NCBI GenBank assembly: GCA_022732315.1
Contig: JAIJUV010000195.1
Coordinates: 1-5,022, forward strand
DNA: 5,022 nucleotides
Origin: Prevotella sp.
Lineage (GTDB): Bacteria > Bacteroidota > Bacteroidia > Bacteroidales > Bacteroidaceae
Direction: 5' to 3'
Below are positions 1 to 4,879 of the stretch, one piece after another. Made by a program: the position numbers and the translations under genes. The notes under the pieces were generated by a model. The model was not told where the DNA came from and ran no database searches. It saw nothing but the letters and a program-made list of their open reading frames with translations. Numbering within the stretch: the first letter of the stretch is position 1; each line of letters begins with the position of its first letter.

Positions 1-42
1 GAAAATCAAGAAGTTGGGCGTTTGCCTATATTATATAGGTAA
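1..42 (+). CDS. Possible 3' end of a rightward gene cut by the left edge
   Basis: The first reading frame is open from the window edge to a TAA at 40-42 and would give 13 residues ending in GRLPILYR. The only support is that a stem-loop followed by a short T run (44-83) comes directly after the stop, as expected at the end of a rightward gene. A second frame (3-38, ending in WAFAYII) is equally open, so the frame choice is weak. A small perfect hairpin, CCTATA-TTA-TATAGG at 25-39, lies over the stop codon. No function can be assigned from so few residues. If no gene ends here, these bases are simply intergenic. Confidence 0.25.
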   Translation, partial: ENQEVGRLPILYR

Positions 43-43
43 C

Positions 44-83
44 AATATGGAAACGAGCGGACTTCTGCTCGTTTCTGTATTTT
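44..83 (+). terminator. Stem-loop, probable terminator of the gene to the left
   Basis: A perfect 9-bp stem pairs GAAACGAGC (50-58) with GCTCGTTTC (67-75) around an 8-nt loop. It extends outward through two G-U pairs and A-T pairs to 44/81. Only a short T run (80-83) follows in the plus direction, so this is a moderate intrinsic terminator. Read on the minus strand there is no T run after the stem. If the leftward promoters at 145-115 and 267-236 are real, the same hairpin would lie in their 5' leader. Confidence 0.5.
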
Positions 84-114
84 GCAATATGCAAAGAACA
101 CCTCAATTTGGGGG

Positions 115-145
115 CAAAGATACGATATTTTCCTAAATATCCAAT
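115..145 (-). promoter_or_regulatory. Leftward Bacteroidota-type promoter match
   Basis: On the minus strand, ATTG (145-142) is followed after 19 bp by TATCTTTG (122-115), a full match to the Bacteroidota housekeeping -7 consensus TAnnTTTG with a -33 element at normal spacing. Transcription would start near 110 and run off the left edge. No ATG-started leftward reading frame lies between this site and base 1, so any target gene begins beyond the window, after a leader of more than 100 nt carrying the 44-83 hairpin. Confidence 0.45.
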
Positions 146-235
146 AATTTACAAGAGGAATTTTATGGAAATTAGAACTTTTTATAGTAAAACCTTGCTT
201 CGCAAGTAATTTGAGATAAGAAACATCAGTGAATC

Positions 236-267
236 CAAATTTAATGTATATTGTCTGTTTCCACAAT
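236..267 (-). promoter_or_regulatory. Second leftward promoter match in the gene-free stretch
   Basis: ATTG (267-264) is separated by 20 bp from TAAATTTG (243-236) on the minus strand, matching the Bacteroidota -33/-7 pattern. It lies 121 bp upstream of the other leftward match. The only ATG-started frame directly downstream has 14 codons and looks fortuitous. In AT-rich DNA one such match can arise by chance, so its meaning rests on whether a leftward gene or small RNA exists at the left edge. Confidence 0.35.
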
Positions 268-321
268 TTTCACCGTGGTACGACTCCCAACAATATGTAC
301 CACAGTGAAACTTCTTTTTTT
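268..321 (+). repeat. Imperfect inverted repeat followed by a T run
   Basis: The arms TTTCAC-C-GTGGTAC (268-281) and GTACCAC-A-GTGAAA (297-310) pair over 13 bp with one C/A mismatch around a 15-nt loop. A T run (315-321) follows on the plus strand. In form this is an intrinsic terminator reading rightward, yet the adjacent gene (the response regulator, stop at 362-364) arrives from the right on the minus strand, where no T run follows the stem. It could be a terminator for an unseen rightward transcript, a repetitive extragenic palindrome, or a structure that protects the 3' end of the two-component mRNA. Confidence 0.6.
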
Positions 322-361
322 ATATAGTTGTGCGAAAAAAACATCAAGTCAATTCTTGTCA

Positions 362-1114
362 TCATCTGTCGAGCCAATTCTTCAATTGCATGATTTTGTC
401 TTTGCTGACCACAATTCGCAACTCAGGAAATCCATGAAGGCTAATGGTCATTTTGTATTTGAAGAAATTGGTGAGTTTGTCAATGCGCTCGATATTTACC
501 ATATATTGGCGGCTGACACGGAAGAACAAATTGGGATTCAGTTGCTGTTCCAAGTCACTCAAAGATTGATTGATGGTTACAGAATTACCATCACTAAGAT
601 ATGCTCTTACGACACCATTCTCCGAGAAGAAATAACTAATGTCAGTAGTCTTGACAAGTTTGAAGCCATCATAGATATGCACAAGGAAATGGTCTCTCCA
701 TTTCTTGCCTGTTGCCATCCCCATTTTCTCCATCAGAGCTGAGTAATCTATGACTTTGCTGCATAGGGCTTTAGCCTTTATTAGAGCTTTCTCCAATTCT
801 TCTGGCAATATCGGTTTCTGAAGATAGGCGATGCCATTGCTCTTGAATGCTTCCAAGGCATATTCATTATAAGCCGTGGTGAATATCACAGGCGAAGTTG
901 GGGCTATCTCCAAGAAAGCCTCGAACACATCACCATCGCCCAGTCTTATATCCGCAAAGATTACATCCTCGTCATGCGGATTTTGCAGATAGTCGATGAC
1001 CGCTCTCATTGTTGTTAACGGTCCTTGTATTTCCATAGAGTTGTCTATGTTTTGCAAGAGGCGTTTCAGTCTTGAAAAGCCACGTTCTTCATCTTCTATG
1101 ATTAAAACTTTCAT
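362..1114 (-). CDS. LytTR-family DNA-binding response regulator
   Basis: This 250-residue cytoplasmic response regulator is the output half of the two-component pair. Residues 1-118 form a receiver domain: the acidic pair E7/D8, the phosphoacceptor D55 (in FADIRLGDGD), T79 (in IFTTAY) and K100 followed by Pro (YLQKP) are all in place, so it should be phosphorylated normally. Residues of about 140-250 form a LytTR DNA-binding domain with the signature FFRVSRQYMVN at 197-207 and the C-terminal WLDR. LytTR proteins bind pairs of short direct repeats about two helical turns apart and usually activate transcription. The ATG at 1114 overlaps the kinase stop by 4 bp (ATGA), so the two genes are translationally coupled. 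Just past the TGA, a weak CAAG/CTTG hairpin (minus strand, about 357-344) and a T7 run (341-335) could end the transcript. Domain identity is firm; targets are inferred. Confidence 0.95.
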   Translation of the reverse strand: MKVLIIEDEERGFSRLKRLLQNIDNSMEIQGPLTTMRAVIDYLQNPHDEDVIFADIRLGDGDVFEAFLEIAPTSPVIFTTAYNEYALEAFKSNGIAYLQKPILPEELEKALIKAKALCSKVIDYSALMEKMGMATGKKWRDHFLVHIYDGFKLVKTTDISYFFSENGVVRAYLSDGNSVTINQSLSDLEQQLNPNLFFRVSRQYMVNIERIDKLTNFFKYKMTISLHGFPELRIVVSKDKIMQLKNWLDR

Positions 1115-2115
1115 GATTTTGATAAGATTGGAAGTTTGACTTCAAAATATTTATTATCGTTACTAACGACTAGTTCCTTTCCTAATTGACTATAGCGCAG
1201 ACGTAAGTTTGACAATCCCTTTTGTGTTGTAGGTAAAGTGCTCTTTATCGGATTCACTACATTTCTAACGATAATATATTCGCCATGACAATACACTGAG
1301 ATAGAAAGCGGACTTTCCTTAGTATGACAGTTATGCTTTATCGCATTCTCTACCATCATTTGTATCGCCAATGGTAAGGTCTTATTCTTGCATCTTTCTA
1401 GTTCTTCGGCAATTTCCACATGTATGGTATGAGGAGAACTTATCTCTTGAAGCTCACAATAGTTCTTCACGAAATGAATCTCTTCATGTACAGGCACCGT
1501 CTCATTATCCAGATGTGTGACTACATATCTGTAGATTTCAGAGAATTTCAGAGTGAAACTTTCTGCCAGTACAGGATTTTCCTCTATCAAATCTGCCAAC
1601 GTGTTGATGCTATTGAATATGAAATGCGGATTCGTTTGCTGACGCAAGAGATTGCTGGTAAGCACTACATTTTCCTTCTCTTTCTTGATGAGGATGGAAC
1701 AATAATATAGGCACGCATTCACCATGGTCAGCAATGTGGCGATTAGTCCAAAGACATATATCCTGTCCCAATAGACCTCGTTTCCTGCATGCCAAAGACT
1801 ATCAAATATATTTTCAAATGCAACAGCCCAAGCAAAGTTGGTTAGCAATATCAAAAGGATATGGGTGGCAAAGCGAGGATAGCTTATCTTGTCTCTTATA
1901 AAGATGTTACCCAAGAAAAATGAAACCCACAAAGAAAACAATGTGTAAAAGGAACAATATGCAATGTCGAAGCACAAGTCTTCAATGGTGAGACCTGTGC
2001 CTACGAATGTTTCAAAGTCCATCAATCCCCACATTATGTAGGAAAAAATACAGGTGGCGATGGATATGATGCACCAATTCTTTATAAAACTATTATATTT
2101 GCTCATATTACTCAT
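1111..2115 (-). CDS. LytS/YehU-type sensor histidine kinase, four membrane helices
   Basis: This membrane kinase should phosphorylate the response regulator encoded just downstream. With the ATG at 2115 it has 334 residues. Four hydrophobic segments lie near residues 13-31, 50-73, 82-100 and 119-142. There is no large extracellular domain, so the signal is probably sensed within or at the membrane. The His_kinase motif NPHFIFNSINTL (about 162-173) holds the phosphoacceptor H164. The ATPase domain has an N box (MMVENAIKHN, N257) and a reduced G box, KGLSNLRLRY (about 299-308), in which the first glycine of the usual GxGLxN is Gln. An in-frame TTG at 2127 lies inside the -7 promoter box (2132-2125) and is unlikely to be used. 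ATG 2115 would give a leader of only about 5 nt; ATG 2106 is the alternative. Confidence 0.92.
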   Translation of the reverse strand: MSNMSKYNSFIKNWCIISIATCIFSYIMWGLMDFETFVGTGLTIEDLCFDIAYCSFYTLFSLWVSFFLGNIFIRDKISYPRFATHILLILLTNFAWAVAFENIFDSLWHAGNEVYWDRIYVFGLIATLLTMVNACLYYCSILIKKEKENVVLTSNLLRQQTNPHFIFNSINTLADLIEENPVLAESFTLKFSEIYRYVVTHLDNETVPVHEEIHFVKNYCELQEISSPHTIHVEIAEELERCKNKTLPLAIQMMVENAIKHNCHTKESPLSISVYCHGEYIIVRNVVNPIKSTLPTTQKGLSNLRLRYSQLGKELVVSNDNKYFEVKLPILSKS

Positions 2116-2124
2116 TTTTGTGTG

Positions 2125-2156
2125 CAAATTTAGTGCTTTTTTACGAAATTACCAAT
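2125..2156 (-). promoter_or_regulatory. Promoter of the kinase-regulator operon
   Basis: On the minus strand, ATTG (2156-2153) and TAAATTTG (2132-2125) are 20 bp apart, matching the Bacteroidota -33/-7 consensus. The expected start point, around 2117-2121, is only a few bases before the kinase ATG at 2115. The mRNA would therefore be leaderless or nearly so. This placement also argues against the upstream TTG at 2127 as a start codon. Confidence 0.65.
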
Positions 2157-2181
2157 AGTTAGAGTTATGAAAGACGAAAAA

Positions 2182-2215
2182 TCGCCCATGAATCCGTTAT
2201 TTTCGCCTACGAACC
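2182..2215. promoter_or_regulatory. 13-bp direct repeat pair, 21-bp period (operator candidate)
   Basis: TCGCCYAYGAAYC occurs at 2182-2194 and again at 2203-2215. The copies differ only at three pyrimidine transitions (10 of 13 identical). The start-to-start distance is 21 bp, two helical turns, which is the geometry known for LytTR response regulators such as AgrA. The pair lies about 26-60 bp upstream of the -33 element of the kinase promoter, a position suited to autoregulation. A related ACGAACC recurs at 2302-2308 inside the lipoprotein promoter spacer. Binding by the neighbouring regulator is inferred. Confidence 0.5.
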
Positions 2216-2247
2216 ATGTTATTGGGTAGTAGGACAAGATTCATCTG

Positions 2248-2286
2248 CAATTTATAGGGACTCATATCCCAATTTCTCCGACTCAT
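2248..2286. promoter_or_regulatory. Tandem CAATTT/GACTCAT repeat upstream of the lipoprotein promoter
   Basis: Two units share CAATTT and GACTCAT in the same order: CAATTT at 2248-2253 and 2270-2275, and GACTCAT at 2259-2265 and 2280-2286. GACTCAT repeats at exactly 21 bp, CAATTT at 22 bp. The right GACTCAT ends about 10 bp before the -33 element of the lipoprotein promoter, placing the pair near -51 and -72 from the expected start point. This is a typical activator position. An overlapping inverted repeat, CCCAAT (2268-2273) with ATTGGG (2291-2296), adds symmetry. It is a strong candidate for the LytTR regulator's binding site, though this is untested. Confidence 0.5.
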
Positions 2287-2296
2287 GGTGATTGGG

Positions 2297-2328
2297 CTTG
2301 CACGAACCGAAATAACGTTATAATTTTG
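2297..2328 (+). promoter_or_regulatory. Promoter of the lipoprotein operon
   Basis: CTTG (2297-2300) and TAATTTTG (2321-2328) are separated by 20 bp, fitting the Bacteroidota -33/-7 consensus (TTTG then TAnnTTTG). The start point should be near 2333-2336, leaving an A/T-rich leader of about 35 nt before the ATG at 2369 with no Shine-Dalgarno site, as usual in this phylum. The paired repeats at 2248-2286 sit directly upstream. Confidence 0.7.
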
Positions 2329-2368
2329 CATCCGAAAAATTTAATGTTTTATTAAAAATTGTATTAAA

Positions 2369-4006
2369 ATGAATTTAATTGTCAAACAAAAAATCTTTAT
2401 GCTCCTATGCATTGTAACACTTATATGTTCATTGTCAGCATGTGAGTCTGATGACAATGTAAGTGGCGTACTTGATGCCAAGAGTAATGTGAGTGATTTA
2501 ACGATTAGTGAAACCGACGCTCAGAAATCTTTTGCTAAAATTCTGTCTATTGCAGTAGCAAAGAATGAAGCTTTAAGAACTTTTTTAAAGAGTGAAGCAG
2601 AGAAGCAGTATGATAAGGATTATGACGTGTTTTATCCATTTGTAAAAGACAAGACTGTCACAGATGGGAAAACCTTGCGTGACATACTTGTGTCCTATTC
2701 TTCTGAAAATGAAATAGCTACAATTGAGAAAAATTTACCTTTGCTGACGGTGATGATACCAGACTTAGCTTCTTTTGGTGCTTTTAGCATCAATAAGTGG
2801 GATACTTCAGATGAACAAGTTGCAGTTACATATGCAAAGGATAACGACAATTCTGTATTCTATGCAGAAGGGGATTCCCTTTTATCTTTGCCTAAGGGAG
2901 ACTTACCTAATTTTCCTTTTATGGTGGTAAAGTCAAACGAGAGAATGAAAGTTGTAGGCAAAAAGGCAACTCGTTCTGCCAACAACTCTGACATGGATAT
3001 GAATAAGTATGATTTTGTTGATTCTGCTTTTGATGGAACAAAATCTTGTGAAACAAGGGCAAAGTATTCTCATTACGACGAAGATAATACCGAAACTGCT
3101 CTAGAAGATAAACCATATTTGAAAGAAGCTGATGGTCTTGACAAAAGATGCATTACTGCCTATAATAATCATTATATCGACAAGTATTTGATAGATAGAG
3201 AATATGTCTATTATGATTTGTCACCAAATAACAAAGAAAATGGCAAGTTAGATCCAAATGTGAGAGAGAAACTTTATAAATTTAGAATTGACCCCCTAAA
3301 ATATGGCAGCATTACTGACAAACAGATAGGGGAAGATCCGCATCTTAAGAATGATGCCTATTACAAAAAGGGGCATCCTTCTGATGAACAAATAGCAAAA
3401 GATTTGTGGACAGATGGAGCTTTTGAAATTGTCTTTCAAGTTTATCTTGGAAACAGTAGTATGACCGAGACTAAAACAATTTCAGTAAATGGTTCTGATT
3501 TATTCTACATTAGTAAATTTCATGTTACCAAACAACACCATACAGGATTCCGTCATAGCAAATGGTGGTACACTACTACCTCAAAAGACCTTATGGGAAA
3601 ATGGGTAGATGTTTCTTCAAAAAATCTATATCTTACAGGAACATGGGATCTTTCAAATAGCCCTGTAAGTATGTATATTAAGTTCTTTGAAAAAGATAAT
3701 GGTACTATAAAGACAACAACGAGCAGTTACACAACAAGCTATACCACTAAAGCAGATGTGAGTGGTAGTGGGAAATATGATAAAGAAAGTTTTAATCTTG
3801 GATTTAGCAGCCAAGTCTCTGAACAAAAGACTTTCACTATTTCATATCAATACAAGGATGAAGATGATGATTTAGGCAGTCTATACCTAAACTTCAAAGA
3901 TCCGATTATTATATCAGATAAATATGCTAGTTCAAAAGGCTATGAGATCAAATCTCTTAGCACAGGTGCGATAGATGTTATTATAGCACCAACAAGTATC
4001 AGATAG
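2369..4006 (+). CDS. Large surface-type lipoprotein of an uncharacterised Bacteroidota family
   Basis: The product has 545 residues. A lipoprotein signal peptide (basic residues K6 and K8, hydrophobic core 9-22) ends in LSAC with the lipidated Cys at 25. The following ESDD resembles the acidic export signal that sends Bacteroidota lipoproteins to the cell surface. Residues of about 45-195 include a charged helical part (EALRTFLKSEAEKQYDKDYD, 67-86) and the motif FPFMVVKSNERMKVV (182-196). From memory this arrangement recurs in unnamed Bacteroidota lipoproteins, but I know no assigned function. Residues of about 345-545 look beta-rich, and 446-510 is a Ser/Thr-rich alternating stretch ending in the acidic turn KDEDDDLG (496-503). 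C227 and C261 are the only cysteines outside the signal peptide apart from C25 and might form a disulfide. There is no enzyme motif and no MACPF signature. TAG is followed at once by an in-frame TAA. It is the first gene of a probable operon divergent from the two-component genes. Confidence 0.9.
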   Translation: MNLIVKQKIFMLLCIVTLICSLSACESDDNVSGVLDAKSNVSDLTISETDAQKSFAKILSIAVAKNEALRTFLKSEAEKQYDKDYDVFYPFVKDKTVTDGKTLRDILVSYSSENEIATIEKNLPLLTVMIPDLASFGAFSINKWDTSDEQVAVTYAKDNDNSVFYAEGDSLLSLPKGDLPNFPFMVVKSNERMKVVGKKATRSANNSDMDMNKYDFVDSAFDGTKSCETRAKYSHYDEDNTETALEDKPYLKEADGLDKRCITAYNNHYIDKYLIDREYVYYDLSPNNKENGKLDPNVREKLYKFRIDPLKYGSITDKQIGEDPHLKNDAYYKKGHPSDEQIAKDLWTDGAFEIVFQVYLGNSSMTETKTISVNGSDLFYISKFHVTKQHHTGFRHSKWWYTTTSKDLMGKWVDVSSKNLYLTGTWDLSNSPVSMYIKFFEKDNGTIKTTTSSYTTSYTTKADVSGSGKYDKESFNLGFSSQVSEQKTFTISYQYKDEDDDLGSLYLNFKDPIIISDKYASSKGYEIKSLSTGAIDVIIAPTSIR

Positions 4007-4030
4007 TAATTGCTTTAGAATTATACGACT

Positions 4031-4672
4031 ATGATTGTGGTAAAGAAAGTGTTGAAGAGTAAAAACTACAAGATGCTTGTATGGGTATTCTTTATGCTAA
4101 TAGTATTGGCATCTTGCTCAAAAGATGACGAGCCAGAAGAAGTTATATATCATCAGAGTTATGTTAAGGGAAAGTTGAACGACACAGAAATCTCAATGAA
4201 TGATATTAACGCCTTGGTTTCTTCTACAAAATCTGATTATAATTTTATTGTCAGAGAAAATGAAGAGAAGGTCTCTATGTTTGATTGGAAGGTAAAACTT
4301 GTAGATACACCAGATTCTGTTGTTACCCTTTGCCTTCATCTTGATAATATTTCAAGGACTAATTGTATGATAGCGTCACCTAACAATGACCCTACATCTG
4401 TTCAAACAAAGGACAAATGCTATATTACCGTAGAGGATCCAAGAACAGAAAATACTGTTACTTACACTCCTACGGAGCATTCTCAGATTTCTACCGAATG
4501 GAATTATTTTACGGTTACACCAGACTCTAAAACCGAGAAACATAATGGTGTGACGTGGGATTATTCAAGTCGTGTTTGGTCTGGCATTGATGGCAGACTC
4601 TATGGGACATTCACCAATAGTTCCGAACTCAATCAGACAATAAAACTTGACATTAATTTCAAGTTATATTAA
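4031..4672 (+). CDS. Small surface-type lipoprotein, second gene of the operon
   Basis: The product has 213 residues. A basic N-terminus (K5, K6, K9, K11, K14), a hydrophobic core (15-26) and the lipobox LASC place the lipidated Cys at 29. The next residues, SKDDEPEE, are a very clear acidic surface-export signal of the Bacteroidota type. The mature part looks all-beta, with segments such as FDWKVKLVDTP (84-94), VVTLCLHL (97-104) and SGIDGRLYGTF (184-194). It recalls the roughly 200-residue Bacteroidales lipoproteins annotated only as domains of unknown function (possibly DUF5025, from memory and unverified). The ATG at 4031 is 24 bp after the preceding stop with no promoter between, so the two are likely co-transcribed. 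A start at Met15 would remove the basic region of the signal peptide. It may be a partner or accessory of the larger lipoprotein; no function is known to me. Confidence 0.88.
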   Translation: MIVVKKVLKSKNYKMLVWVFFMLIVLASCSKDDEPEEVIYHQSYVKGKLNDTEISMNDINALVSSTKSDYNFIVRENEEKVSMFDWKVKLVDTPDSVVTLCLHLDNISRTNCMIASPNNDPTSVQTKDKCYITVEDPRTENTVTYTPTEHSQISTEWNYFTVTPDSKTEKHNGVTWDYSSRVWSGIDGRLYGTFTNSSELNQTIKLDINFKLY

Positions 4673-4682
4673 ACGTCATAAA

Positions 4683-4735
4683 ACAAAGATGTGCCAAGAG
4701 CTTCCAAGTTTGGCACATCTTCATTGTCTTTTTTT
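4683..4735 (+). terminator. Strong intrinsic terminator of the lipoprotein operon
   Basis: A perfect 12-bp stem pairs AAGATGTGCCAA (4686-4697) with TTGGCACATCTT (4710-4721) around a 12-nt loop. Three further pairs (ACA 4683-4685 with TGT 4725-4727) extend it across a 3-nt bulge, bringing the T7 run at 4729-4735 to one base past the stem. It lies 10 bp after the stop codon of the second lipoprotein gene and marks the end of the two-gene unit. Confidence 0.9.
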
Positions 4736-4813
4736 CTACCCATAATATCTATGCAACAGAGACCTATTCCCTATATCGTCGTATCCACGTATAAACTTTA
4801 CCTACTTCAAGGT

Positions 4814-4845
4814 ATTGCAAATATTCGCTGAAATTCGTACCTTTG
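4814..4845 (+). promoter_or_regulatory. Rightward promoter facing the 3' end of the next gene
   Basis: ATTG (4814-4817), a 20-bp spacer and TACCTTTG (4838-4845, followed by C) give a full match to the Bacteroidota -33/-7 pattern. A 6-bp inverted repeat, AAGGTA (4809-4814) with TACCTT (4838-4843), spans both elements. The transcript would begin near 4850 and run antisense to the minus-strand gene at 4880-5022. Its only ATG-started frame (4874-4930) has 18 codons, so the product may be a non-coding or antisense RNA, or a gene beyond the edge. Confidence 0.55.
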
Positions 4846-4853
4846 CAGCCGAT

Positions 4854-4867
4854 TTTGAATATTCAAA
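4854..4867. promoter_or_regulatory. 14-bp perfect palindrome at the predicted start point
   Basis: TTTGAATATTCAAA is a perfect 14-bp palindrome beginning 8 bases after the -7 element of the 4814-4845 promoter. It is at or just after the expected transcription start, a place where a dimeric repressor would block initiation. It is not followed by a T run on either strand, so it is not a terminator. An operator role is inferred from position only. Confidence 0.35.
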
Positions 4868-4879
4868 CCAAGAATGAGG

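Noticed and set aside
165..209. 14-residue plus-strand frame (MEIRTFYSKTLLRK) preceded by GAGG six bases upstream
   Set aside because: It is very short, Bacteroidota rarely depend on Shine-Dalgarno sites, no plus promoter with proper spacing was found upstream, and a CTTGC-TTC-GCAAG hairpin overlaps its end. It is probably fortuitous.
6..266. Minus-strand 86-residue reading frame
   Set aside because: It begins with TTG, runs off towards the edge with no recognisable domain, and contains two leftward promoter matches and the 44-83 hairpin within its span. It looks like open intergenic sequence.
251..742. Plus-strand 163-residue frame
   Set aside because: It is antisense to the response regulator, whose receiver and LytTR motifs are clear. 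Its N-terminal part is only a translation of the inverted repeat at 268-310.
1420..1710. Plus-strand frame inside the kinase gene, and the minus-strand frame at 1610-1795
   Set aside because: Both are shadows of the histidine kinase, which has the H, N and G box motifs in the main frame.
2919..3116. Minus-strand 65-residue frame
   Set aside because: It is antisense to the large lipoprotein and shows no motif or promoter.
2369..4006. Large lipoprotein as a MACPF-type Bacteroidales antimicrobial protein
   Set aside because: The MACPF signature (Y/W-G-T/S-H-F/Y followed by a GG pair) is absent, so that family assignment is not supported.
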